Shown piece after piece: positions 46,716 to 56,259 of a stretch of DNA of 64,000 nt. Positions within the stretch are counted from its first letter, which is position 1, and every line of letters begins with the position of its first letter. The notes under the pieces were generated by a model. That model saw nothing but the letters and a program-made list of their open reading frames with translations. It did not search any database and had not been told where the DNA came from. Source of the stretch: Aphrophora alni (taxonomy: Eukaryota > Arthropoda > Insecta > Hemiptera > Aphrophoridae); contig OY740774.1 in the NCBI GenBank assembly GCA_963513935.1, positions 24,881,949 through 24,945,948 of the forward strand, read 5' to 3'. Both the position numbers and the translations under genes were made by a program.

Positions 46716-47250
46716 TTCTCCACAATGTGCTCATAATTGTATACTGTAAGGTTAAAGTTAAACGTTTTAGTTTGAGGGACATCACAATAGACAACTAAAC
46801 TACATACTGTTATCACGGGAACTTTATTGAAACTGAATTCTTAAAGGACACAGATGACACAAACATGTTACACAGAATTATGTTAAATTAATCTATAGTT
46901 GATAAATAATTTGATTGTTTAATTTAGAGAGAGAACTACGAGGAGTTTATTATGATAAACAACTGTTCACTCATACAGCAACAACAAAATTGGATAATGT
47001 TAATAAAAACAAAGATACTGAGATATTTCCAGATGTGTTAAAATAAATCAACAGATTGTGGAATGTAAGTTCAGCATGAAAATTTATTTGATAAACTTCT
47101 TATTTATGGCTATTTATCTACTATTATTAAGCTAGCAATTCTTATATGTATATACATTTTATTTTGAAAACTAACTGAAGGGTTTTATTGAAATAGAGTC
47201 AATGTTTTCAGAAAGGTCTCGACTTTGGGAAAAACTATTTAGGGGGTTAA
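46716..47250. other. AT-rich spacer
   Basis: No gene. It ends with TTAA at 47,247-47,250, the left target site of the piggyBac relic. Confidence 0.4.
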
Positions 47251-47299
47251 CCCTTTGCGATGGGATAGAGTATGTATAGGTTGTCTTTACTGGTCGGGT

Positions 47300-47423
47300 G
47301 GCCAGCTATACTGGCCGTGGAACTCGGATTTAATTCCACATTAGTTGTTCCTGCCACTCGAATGGCCAGTGGTACTGGCCAAGATAAAACCGTTGAACGC
47401 TCGGAAGGCCAGCAGCACTGGCC
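47300..47423 (+). promoter_or_regulatory. Three GGCCAG-N4-ACTGGCC subterminal palindromes
   Basis: Exact 17-bp palindromes at 47,300-47,316, 47,364-47,380 and 47,407-47,423, with N4 = CTAT, TGGT and CAGC. A related ACTGGTCGGG half-site precedes the first. Subterminal repeats are usual transposase-binding sites in piggyBac-type elements; binding here is inference. Confidence 0.85.
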
Positions 47424-47726
47424 AAGAACATATGTTGTATTTTAGCAATATATTTTTGTATTCTAATGTGTGAAGAGTACTATAACCTAGCAAAAAACTA
47501 TTGAACTAAATGACCAGTAGTTCTGCCAACTTTATCATTGAAATTTAATACCGGAAATGCCTAAATCAACACATTGGTAACAACATTGGGAACTTACACA
47601 CAGTGTCTTATAAGGTGAAAGTTAAAACAAGTGTTTTGTGAGTTTAATTAAGGCTATTTAGTGTTGTTATTGTTTCCTTTATTCTCCTAAAGTTTATAAA
47701 ACAATCTAAACAAGGGCAATCCCTTA

Positions 47727-48185
47727 AGTTTTGACGAATTAAGAGACTTGTTGTTTACTGGAAGCCGATGTTTCTGTAATTGGTTCTGAACATGGAAGTG
47801 AAAGGAAAAATGAAGAAAAAAAAGAGAAAAAAAGAAAAGAAAAAAAGGAAACTACTAAGCTCAAGTTAAAAAAAAAAAAGAGGAACATAAAACCTTTAGG
47901 AAAAGTGACAAGTTTGATTTCTTGGTCTGGAAAGACAAAAATATGATGGCAATGTACATTGTATGAAGGCAACACCACCAAAACGGTTTGGCGCTTGCAA
48001 AAGGTCAAATACACGAGGAAGTAAGAAAACTAACAGTAGTTTCTAAATACAATGAATCAATGGGGGGGGGGGGGTTGACATAGCAGACCAGTTTATCTTC
48101 TTAATAATTTTCAAGAAAATCCATGGAGGAAGGTGTTCTTAACTGTAGCATTTTATGTACAATAAATACTGTACTACACTTTAGT
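47727..48185 (+). pseudogene. piggyBac transposase relic
   Basis: The N-terminal part has SFDELRDLLFTG, then after a frame change EADVSVIGSEHGSE and a lysine/glutamate-rich tract, as in acidic/basic N-termini of the family. After a second shift in a poly-A run comes DFLVWKDKNMMAMYIV, like the conserved W-K-D-K block, a stop, then KLTVVSKYNESMGG, a 13-G run (48,062-48,074), and in the next frame GVDIADQ. That last motif corresponds to the family's GVD-x-x-DQ signature with the third catalytic aspartate. A WRKVFL block follows. The region with the first two catalytic aspartates is deleted. At least three frame changes and a stop make it inactive. Confidence 0.88.
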
Positions 48186-48205
48186 GTTTTGTATTATTAT
48201 TTTTA
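48143..48205 (+). repeat. Partner of the 43,709-43,782 repeat
   Basis: AGCATTTTATGTACAATAAA, TACTGTACTACACT and GTGTTTTGTATTATTATT follow the transposase relic. An AATAAA in this stretch could have served as the polyadenylation signal of the original gene. Confidence 0.65.
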
Positions 48206-48493
48206 AAAATTGATAGAATTTATAATAAATTATCGTTGTAGGAAAATCTTAAGTGTTGTAAACAACCACCAGGTAATTATGTTTTTGGTTTTTGTCTATA
48301 ACTGGGTTATGCTTTTATCTACAGTAAAAACAAGGACACCATGTTGTTCAGTATTAAAAATGCTACGAATTTTGTTTCTTGTACATTTTTTTGTAGAGTG
48401 GCAAAGAATTTTATTATATTATTATTTTTATCATTTATTTTATTATAATATTTATTTTATAAATTTTCGAAACATTTGACAGAAAAAGGTTAA

Positions 48494-49095
48494 ATGGCCG
48501 CAAAATTTTTGAAAGTAAACAAAGTAAAGTCTACGTTATTAGTAAACTTGTAAAAAGTTATATAAACAAATGTGTATGCCAAATCCGAAGTCAATATCTC
48601 ATCTACTTCCAACGTAATAATGTTTTATTATTATTATTTATATATTTTTTAAATTATTTTTTAATTTATTTTGTAAAAATACAAAATTGTAGGATTGTAA
48701 TTGGATGGAAACTTTTCATTATCATTTTCAAAGTACTGGACACACAACACATTGGCTTTTTTTGAAATTTATTTTTCATTTAGTTTAGTTAGATCTGTCA
48801 TTTTCACTACTCTAATACAAATATCATGATTTAGATGCTAGAAAAGTTTTGGTGAAAAACAACCGTTGTCCAGGACATGTGTCCTTAATAAAGCTGTCAC
48901 AATCAACCGTTGCCAATAGCAAATTGTTTTATAAATTTATGGTTGTGTTCACAAAATATTGTAGGTTCAGTGTTTGTGATTCTTTAAATACGTTTGAGCG
49001 AAGCGAGGTCACTTTTCAAGACACCTATTTGGCATTTTGTCTGTATATGCAGTTGTGGAAACACGAATCGTTTTGAAATTTAAAAATAAAGTTCT
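48494..49095. other. AT-rich spacer
   Basis: No gene or identified repeat. A TTTTATTATTATTATTTAT tract lies at 48,622-48,640. Confidence 0.4.
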
Positions 49096-49099
49096 ACGT

Positions 49100-49292
49100 A
49101 ACTAGGTCGAAAAATTTTTGTCCCTAGCTTTCGAATGTTTAAATAAAGTGAGAGTGCAAAGAGAACATGAATTGGTCAAGAGAGACCTCATAGGAAAAAT
49201 GTAAGAGGGGGATCTAACCAAACACTAGAAGAAGAAAGCCGTAGATCCAGAAAATTACCTCGGGATTATTATACCTGTACTTACGTTAGAAT
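49100..49292 (-). mobile_element. SINE-A copy, tail-truncated
   Basis: Plus-strand order: TCCCTAGCTTTCGAATGTTT, GAACATGAATTGGTCAAG, GAGACCTCATAGGAAAAATG, GGGGGATCTAACC, CGTAGATCCAG, CTCGGGATTAT, ACCTGTACTTACG. The tail third is missing. Sense is the minus strand. Confidence 0.8.
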
Positions 49293-49830
49293 TAAGTATC
49301 TTATACGTTAGTAATATTAAATACAATAGGACTCAATATGTTTTTTTATGACTGGTCTTGTTGATAATAAACGTATTAAATGTAATACCAAAATAAGTAT
49401 TTTTGAAGAATTAAATATATTATTATGAACGACACTTAAACCAAAAGAGTCGTAATAAAAACTACAAATACTATTTAAACAATCTACAATAAAATTTTAT
49501 TTAACTAAAAAAATTTAAAAATTCTGGATTAATATTTTTTAAATATTTTTATTTAAACGAATTTAAATCTTTTCAGGTGTTATAGGATTACACAAATATT
49601 AAAATATAGTTAACTTATATAAAATTTTAACTGTTTTGCGCCTTTTCATTTTCTCTACAATTTTACATAATTATAATTTGTAAATATGATCAATGAATTA
49701 AAGTAAGATATAAACAGTAGTTTGATTGTTTACGTTATCAAATCTAGTGTTCATAGAACCGCTAGTATAAATATTTGTTACAATATCATTATAATCACTT
49801 GTAGAGTGAGTTTTATTCAAAAATGGGGAA
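49293..49830. other. AT-rich spacer
   Basis: No gene seen. Confidence 0.35.
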
Positions 49831-50057
49831 AACCTTCAAAGTGTAATTAGTACGGGCTTGGCAATCCCGAGGGTACCTAGCAGGATATATATAACCTTTT
49901 ATCAAATAGTATTAGATTATATCCCACCTTCATCTATCCTATTGGTCTCTCTTGACCAACTCTTTTCGATCTTGACGCTATTAGGCTATTCGAGAGTTAA
50001 AGCTCTTTATTTTGTAACCGGTGATGATCGAGAGGTTTTTGCCTTTATCCAACAAGG
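49831..50057 (+). mobile_element. SINE-A copy, full length, plus orientation
   Basis: Sense left to right: ACCTTCAAAGTGTAATTAG head, TACGGGCTTGGCAATCCCG, then CATCTATCCTATTGGTCTC, CTCTTGACCAACTC, TTGACGCTATTAGGCTATTC, GGTGATGATCGAGAGG and the tail GCCTTTATCCAACAAGG. One of the best preserved copies. The B-box region is altered. Confidence 0.85.
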
Positions 50058-50419
50058 AAAAAAGAAGAAGAAAATTTGTAGATGTAAAAATAAAATATGA
50101 TAGAAGGTCTAGTGAAATGTTTAGACGATGAATTGGTGTTATTAGTTAAAATAAGTGGGAGGATTACAAGGTAAAGTGAAATTTGGGATGGGGTTTAAGG
50201 GTTACTAAAGTTAATAGAAACAAAATAAATTTTAAAATGTATAATCCTAAAACGAAATAAACAGGTAAAATATTTCAATAAATTTCTCACAAACTCATCC
50301 ATAAAATCTATTACTAGCAAAAAAATAATATTAGTCCATCATCTCAAAAAAAAAATTATATATACGGATAAAAAAAGTGCACAAAACTTCTCACTTACGT
50401 TATCGTTTTTAACAACTAG

Positions 50420-50578
50420 GTGGCAAAGACTTTACCAGAAAATATGATAAAAAGAAAAACCTAAACCCTTTAAGAGTAATCGAGTGCCACGGGTCTTTAC
50501 TTCATGCTAATTTTTTCACTTTATAAAAATTAATCGGTGGTGATAACAAAGACTTTTTTGCGTTTAAACAACAACAAG
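50420..50578 (+). mobile_element. SINE-A fragment, degenerate, plus orientation
   Basis: Retains AACCCTTTAAGAGTAATCG, GGGTCTTTACTTCATGC, TCGGTGGTGATAACAAAG and the tail TTTGCGTTTAAACAACAAC. The head part is not recognisable. It faces the next copy tail to tail. Confidence 0.6.
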
Positions 50579-50640
50579 AAAAAAATAAGATATCCACAAC
50601 GCTCATGAGACAGGTTAAAAAAGGAAATATTGATTTTATA

Positions 50641-50881
50641 TCTTGTTGTTCAAAGACGAAAAACCTCATCATTTTCTTATAAGAAGGAACATCAAGTTTA
50701 ACAATGACCCTAAGCTATCAAAATACTCTAATAGCGTCAGGGTCGGAAAAGAACATGAGTTGGTCAAGAGATAAATGATAAGAGAGAGGTATTTAACGCA
50801 AGATAAAGTGAAAAGGGGTATATCCAACTTAGGGACCCTTTTGATTGTTAAGTCCGTATTCACAGTGAGCCTCTGAGGGTT
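50641..50881 (-). mobile_element. SINE-A copy, full length
   Basis: Plus-strand order: TCTTGTTGTTCAAAGACG, CTCATCATTTTC, AATACTCTAATAGCGTCAGG, GGAAAAGAACATGAGTTGG, TAAGAGAGAGGTATTTAACG, TATTCACAGTGAGCCTCTGA. Very close to the family consensus. Sense is the minus strand. Confidence 0.88.
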
Positions 50882-50939
50882 GTGAGTAAATATTGAATAG
50901 CACTGATTGATTTCAATTACTTTTATTGGAATATTACCT

Positions 50940-51065
50940 TTGTGTCTTCTAAGTGAATATGGAAAACCTAGAAATACATTTCCTTAGTCATTATACTTCA
51001 AGAAGTGGTGGCAGCGTGTGTGACCTAGAAATGGAGCTTGTGAGAGCTTACAAACCTCCCTTTGT
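50940..51065 (+). repeat. Repeat R6, copy 1 (pairs with 54,215-54,360)
   Basis: Shares AGTGAATA-GGAAAACC-GAAAT and GTGGCAGCGTGTGTGACCTA with the second copy, where it reads GTGACAGCATGTGTGACCTA. Both copies lie 60-120 bp downstream of a SINE-A. Confidence 0.6.
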
Positions 51066-52587
51066 TATGTAAAACTATTTCCAACGAAGTCACTCTTTGG
51101 ATTTTGAATTTATAACTTTAATCTTTCTTTCTGTATCCAGCCTCTATGTTTTTATATTTATTAAATTTTATATGTATACGTATACGTATATTGTGTAAAT
51201 ATATATATTCACTTTCCTACAGTGTTTATTTTATTTTATTATCTCATGTCTTCTTCTGTTTCATATGTTTTTTTATTCAAAAGGTTATATATGTATGTGT
51301 GTTTTATTAGTTTGTTTTAATACTTATTTAATATTTTAGCTGGGAGTGGAAAGGATTCCCGATATGTTTTTCGATCTATTAGCTTTAAAATTTTTGTCGT
51401 TATTTATTTTAAGATAAGATATATACATGCCATGCATTTGATTAGGGCTTTGCACATGTTGTATGATATTCATCTTAATCTATAAATCATTGACTAAAGT
51501 GTGATGAATTGAGATCTGGATGCATGGCCAAATTGCTTTCTAGTGAAGCAATCTGTGTTATGCCTGGCCAGTTACAGTTTAGTGTCAGATGGGTATAGTA
51601 TATTTAACAACTGAGAATGGTGACTTGGTCAGATTGTAAAAATAAAGTGTTTATTCTGAAAAATATGTGTTTTCATGAATTTGTTGTTTGAAGTTTCCAT
51701 AAGTGTTTGTTTATTAGTGTATATCAAATGAAATTTGTGTAAAATTCGTAATAAATTAATCACTCAAATTTTCAAATAATCTACAATAGAATACAGTAGA
51801 TATAAGCATTTTTGTTTACACTTAAAGAACAAGCACCTGGAAGACGTTTTAAAAGACTGATAAATATTAAACTAGAAAATAAAATAAAACTGATGACAAA
51901 GTTCATAAGGAGTACATGAGTAAGTTTGAAAATAGAGGTTCTTCGAATAGCGTCAACTAATTTTATAACGGTGACAAGGCAGGAATGGCTGAATATTATA
52001 ATCCTTGTTGAACAATTTTCTTTTTAACTATATGTAGTTTTAATTCATATTATATAATTTTATTTATTTAATATATAATATTAGGAATTTGCATTTAGGA
52101 ATTAGGATTTTTGTTTATTTGTTTTTTAATACAAACTTTCATTTGATTAAGAAGTGAATGTTTTTTATTTATTCAATTCTGAAAGATTGCTAAATAAATA
52201 AATATTATTATTATTAGTTTATTTTCTCGTTTATTATTATGTATTATTATTATTATTATTTTTAAACATACATTAGTATAAATTGATATGTTTAAATAGC
52301 TGCTACATCTGATATACATTGCAGATATTGACAGAAACCTGTGTTCTCTCTTCGATTTAATCTTTTAATAAATTATATTTAAAATCTTTTAAATTCAAAG
52401 ATATGTGAGTTGTTTCACACAAGTGATTCATTAATTAGCAAAAAAAGTATTCCGTGTACGTCGGAAGAGTCAGTTGTTTCTTTGTCAAATTTGATAACAG
52501 ATAATACAGAGCTGCGTTACATTCCGCAGCTGTGGTTGGCTGAGATCATGCTATTTATATTAAATAATTGAATTAAAATAAGAAGAT
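51066..52587. other. AT-rich stretch with a 3'-UTR-like segment
   Basis: 51,470-51,660 is less repetitive and ends with AATAAAGTGTTTATTCTG (51,642), a credible polyadenylation signal followed by a T/G-rich stretch. It could be a host 3' untranslated region, but no upstream coding exon is seen. 51,174-51,190 is a TATGTATACGTATACGTATA palindromic patch. The rest, including (TTA)n tracts at 52,205-52,262, is low complexity. Confidence 0.3.
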
Positions 52588-52628
52588 GGATTTTTTGTTG
52601 TTAGGCAAAAAAAACCTCTTGGTCAGCA
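52588..52628 (-). mobile_element. SINE-A tail stub
   Basis: Only TTTGTTGTTAGGCAAAAAAA, CCTCTTGGTCAGC remains, 50 bp before a longer copy. Confidence 0.55.
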
Positions 52629-52678
52629 TGGGGGATTACTTTATTTTAAATGCACCCCTATTTATTACATCTTTTTTT

Positions 52679-52907
52679 CTTATTGTTTAAAAAGGAAAAC
52701 CTCTCCGTCACTTTACAAAAAAGGAAGACAAAACACAAAATAAAGACCCCCTTGTTCTCCATCGAATACTATAATAGGGTCGGAAAAGAACAAAAGTTAT
52801 TCAACCTGATAGGAAAGGTGAAAGAGAGATTACATGGAAAAAGATTTAGATCCATATAGGTACACTCGTGGTTGATTTTTTTACTGACAATGAGTCCCTG
52901 AGGGTTT
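52679..52907 (-). mobile_element. SINE-A copy, near full length
   Basis: Plus-strand order: CTTATTGTTTAAAAAGG, AAAACCTCTCCGTCAC, AAAATAAAGACCCCC, CATCGAATACTATAATAGGG, GGAAAAGAACAAAAGTT, CCTGATAGGAAAGGTGAAAG, AGATTTAGATCCATATAGG, AATGAGTCCCTGAGGGTTT. Sense is the minus strand. Confidence 0.85.
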
Positions 52908-53110
52908 AATAAATCATAATTACTATTGTTGGTAAATTAAGTTCATTAACGCTATTTGTTATTGCATGAACTTTAATACAATATTTATAATTAAAATGAT
53001 TTAAACTGATTACGGCTATTCATACCGTAGAGAATAGGGATACAGTAGTTACGAACCTAATCTAATTTTAATTGTGATGGTTCAGAAAAGCATTTTAGGA
53101 TTATAATTAA

Positions 53111-53495
53111 CCTCTTGTCGCATTGAGGCACCATTTGGTGCCAGATATTGTTTATTTTATAAAAATCATACTAAAATTATTAAAAACACCCTCAATGTAT
53201 ATATGAAACATTATATGCCATCAGCTGTTAGCTGAATGAATAGCACTTTAGTTGTTTCTATTTTTTCTTGCTGTTTCCATGGAAAGATAGTTTAGAGAGA
53301 TAGTTTTCTGAAGATTTGTTATATTTCTTGATTATTTATACATTCTAATCTTATTTAAAGGTAAGTAAAAATACTTTTTTTAACAACCGAAATGTGTAGA
53401 TGAAGAACATGTAAATAGTTTTTTTTTAAAACCATTTATTCTGTTCATAGTGAAATTATGTGGCACCAAATGGTGCCACAATGCATTTATAGATG
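53111..53495. mobile_element. 385-bp piggyBac-type MITE
   Basis: TTAA flanks both ends (53,107-53,110 and 53,496-53,499). The left end reads CCTCTTGTCGCATTGAGG. The right end read inward is CATCTATAAATGCATTGTGG. Both then share exactly GGCACCATTTGGTGCC (53,127-53,142, and its complement at 53,462-53,477). There is no coding capacity. A GGTAAGTAAAA donor-like word lies at 53,360. It is a non-autonomous element unrelated in terminal sequence to the piggyBac relic at 47.2 kb. Confidence 0.85.
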
Positions 53496-53534
53496 TTAAA
53501 AATTTTAAGGTTAAGATTGTTAAAGTTGCCAATT

Positions 53535-53672
53535 TTTAACGAGAGACCCGATAGGAAAGATGAAAGAAAGGGATCTAATTCAAGTCAACGTGAAAAAAGG
53601 TGTAGATACAGGTAGGTGTCCTTGGGATTACCAAGCCCGTACCCACTATAGTGACCATCTGACTGTTATCCA
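53535..53672 (-). mobile_element. SINE-A copy, head half
   Basis: Plus-strand landmarks: GAGACCCGATAGGAAAGATG, AAAGGGATCTAATTC, GGTGTAGATACAGGTAGG, CTTGGGATTACCAAGCCC, ACCCACTATAGTGACC. The tRNA-like head is well kept. Sense is the minus strand. It starts about 40 bp after the MITE. Confidence 0.82.
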
Positions 53673-53999
53673 ATTTACAACAAGAGATATTATAAGCCGA
53701 TCTGGTAGTTTTGCAACATTCCTTATATTCAACCTTTATTTCTCCGTTTCATTTTTCCCCTGAGGGTAAGAGATAGCTATAAAGACCTCTATCATTATGT
53801 TAAGTAAAAAGTAAAAATTAAATTATATAAACAGAAATTTAAATAAAGATGTATAGTTTGAATTTTTTTCTCGATATTACTCGGCACCAGTAATACTTAA
53901 AGGTTTTTTTAAAATTTTTATTTCCGTAAAGTTACGAAAGTGATTATGTAAAATTGAGATTAATAAAAGAAGATTACGCTAAGGAAGTATTTTATTTTT
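53673..53999. other. AT-rich spacer
   Basis: No gene seen. Confidence 0.35.
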
Positions 54000-54101
54000 T
54001 ATGTTGTTTAAAGGCCACTCTGTCATCATCATTTCGTTATAAAAAGAACAACAAAAAGATCCCTAATCCTCTGACACTCTTATAGCACCAAGGTAGAATG
54101 A
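54000..54101 (-). mobile_element. SINE-A tail-half fragment
   Basis: Contains TATGTTGTTTAAAGGCC, TGTCATCATCATTTCG, ATCCCTAATCCTCTGACAC and TATAGCACCAAGG. Sense is the minus strand. R6 copy 2 follows. Confidence 0.75.
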
Positions 54102-54214
54102 AAAATATATTTTGTAAACAAATTAAAAGTAATTTGGTATTTAAAACTGTCAAGACACGTGTTAAACGTGAATATTGAAAAACAGTGATTGAGTTTAACT
54201 GTATTGAAAACTTT

Positions 54215-54360
54215 GTATGGGTACGTGAATACAGAAAACCAGGAATAGGTTTCAACTAATGTCATATCAATAAATGGTGACAGCATGTGTGACCTAGATA
54301 TATAACTTGTTAACTTGTAGTATTTCTTACTTTTTTATATACCACACATGAACACAAGCT
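54215..54360 (+). repeat. Repeat R6, copy 2
   Basis: GTGAATACAGAAAACCAGG, AATAAATGGTGACAGC and ATGTGTGACCTAGATAT match 50,940-51,065. Confidence 0.6.
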
Positions 54361-55057
54361 ATAAAGAAAACTATTTGTACGGGGTGTACACTCCTATGAG
54401 GCATAATATTTGAAAAATGGATTAAGAAAGAGTTAAAAAAAGGTTTGCATATTTATCTAGTTCAATTGGAATTCCGATGAGTATTTGAAGTTCTACAAAA
54501 AATTATGTAAAATTGTGTTTCTGATAATTATTGATGCACAATGTTTATATTTATTTATAATATAGAATACTGAGTGTAAAAAGTAACTATTTACATAAAA
54601 TTGTATTTAATTTAAATTATGACAATCCAAATGTATTGCTGCAAAATGTACAATTGAGACAATAAATGCAATACAATACCGCTGTAATATATTTTTCATT
54701 ATTACATTCAAGCAATGAACATGAAAGTTTTAACGTAGACTGTCAATTTATTTTTTAGTCGATAACTATCAGAATGATTGAATTTATTAGTATATCCAAA
54801 CTGAGCAGTTTTTAATTAATTATTTCTATAGTTTAAGGCGGAAAACATAGTTGACATTATGGCCTAAAATGAAGTGAAAAAAATTGCTTCATAAATTAAA
54901 TAACGAAATATAAACTAAATATCAATAATACAAAACATGAAAAACCAGAAAAACACTAGTAGTACAAATTCTGCAGAATACAAAATTACAATTAGATATA
55001 TATATAAAGGGGGCCACAACAATATCAACAAATTACTGTAAATGTTGTCAATTTTTG
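54361..55057. other. AT-rich spacer
   Basis: No gene seen. Confidence 0.35.
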
Positions 55058-55253
55058 TTTTATGTTGTTTAAAGAGGAAAACCCGCCGGTCATATCTTAC
55101 AAAAAAGGAAGAAAATAAATACTTCCAACCCTCCAATGCTCTATTCTTAGAGTCTGGTTCCTGAAGATTACAAGAGTTCGTAAAGAAAGACGAAAGGGAG
55201 AGATACAATGTTCCCTTGGGATTGTCACGCTAGTACTCTCTATACGTAAGCCC
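55058..55253 (-). mobile_element. SINE-A copy, small internal losses
   Basis: Plus-strand order: ATGTTGTTTAAAGAGG, AAAACCCGCCGGTCAT, TCCAACCCTCCAATGCTC, GATTACAAGAGTTCG, GACGAAAGGGAGAGATAC, TGTTCCCTTGGGATTGTC, CGCTAGTACTCTCTATAC. The B-box region is deleted. Sense is the minus strand. Confidence 0.8.
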
Positions 55254-55399
55254 CTGAAGTTTACAGTGGAATAAAAGGGGACCTAAGAAATTATCAACAA
55301 ATTGATCAAGAATCTCAGCATCATCACGCAACATCGCCTGGATTGAATTTGTAGAGTAAAAATCCTAAATACAAGTCACAATGCAGCAGAGTGTTTAAT

Positions 55400-55660
55400 C
55401 TACAAGAGAGCTTGCATAAAAACTTTAAGACTCAATTTAGAAATTAATTCTAGTGCAACAGGCGATTGTGGGTCTAGGTCTGCTAGAGGACCGCTCGATG
55501 ACATTGAGGTATCACATCTAGTTCCCACTTTCACAGACCGGGATTCACTATTAATCGCAGCTTCCCACATTTCTTCACGTCTAATCATATTTTTTATAAG
55601 TCCTTGCAGCAGTAAAACCCAGAAACTTGTAAACAAGGCGATAGCTCTAGCTACTAGAAA
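55400..55660 (-). CDS. Possible terminal host exon, protein unknown
   Basis: A minus-strand frame of 78 residues ends at 55,400 and contains IRREEMWEAAINSESRSVKV, GTRCDTSMSSSGPLADL and PQSPVALELISKLSLKVF. Composition is unlike the AT-driven frames elsewhere, with a balanced mix including W, P, R and D. A CTGCTGCAAG|GAC acceptor-like site lies at its upstream side (near 55,600), so the exon may begin there. No family is recognised and no neighbouring exon is found. It could also be a fragment of an old retroelement. Confidence 0.35.
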   Translation of the reverse strand, partial: FLVARAIALFTSFWVLLLQGLIKNMIRREEMWEAAINSESRSVKVGTRCDTSMSSSGPLADLDPQSPVALELISKLSLKVFMQALL

Positions 55661-56118
55661 GACTAGTGATTAACCTTAAAATTTTCTTGACTGGATTGGA
55701 TTGCGGAGGGTTCCGTCTTTCATCAGAAATCTAACTATTATATTAATTACTTTCTAATATGGGCGTATTGGATGGGTGATGGGTGAAAGTTGCCGGAATT
55801 GAGTTTTTCATTAAAATATTCATGTTAAAGATCATCATACTTCTTGGGAGTTATAAACTTTGTATACTTATCACGTGGTCTAGGTTTGAGTTATACAACT
55901 TCCAAGACGACTTTCAAACCTTGATTTTTAAGAAAGTGACAACGAATATTGTTTGATTAGGGTGCAAGTTTATGATTGAATATGCGAGAAAGTTAGTGAA
56001 AATGTTGTTCTTGTTTATTAGAGTTATATTGAAATTTCACTTTTGTTGTATAAAAAAGATCATTAATTTTTTTAAATAACTTACAAAGTTAACTTTTAGG
56101 AGAATTAATTTTAAGAAA

Positions 56119-56119
<1 letters not shown>
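55661..56119. other. AT-rich spacer
   Basis: No gene seen. Confidence 0.35.

Positions 56120-56153
<34 letters not shown>
56120..56153 (+). repeat. (AT)n microsatellite
   Basis: About sixteen uninterrupted AT units. Confidence 0.97.
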
Positions 56154-56157
<4 letters not shown>

Positions 56158-56259
56158 CGTTCGTATGAACAACTAATAGAATCAAATATACATTTAGCTA
56201 TAAGTTTTGCACACTTATTTCTTCATTATGAAATATCTGCCTAACCATCCACTAATTAA

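Larger units (their letters stand above)
47251..48489 (+). mobile_element. piggyBac-type element, internally deleted (~1.24 kb)
   Basis: TTAA lies at 47,247-47,250 and 48,490-48,493. The left terminus is CCCTTTGCGATGGGATAG. The right terminus read inward is CCTTTTTCTGTC, only partly matching, so the right boundary is less certain. Three subterminal palindromes lie at 47,300-47,423. The interior holds a broken transposase gene. Intact piggyBac elements are typically 2-3 kb, so much of the core is lost. Confidence 0.8.

Noticed and set aside
48210..48479. 89-residue frame downstream of the piggyBac relic as its C-terminal part
   Set aside because: The recognisable C-terminal blocks end near 48,185, and this frame has no clear match to the family.
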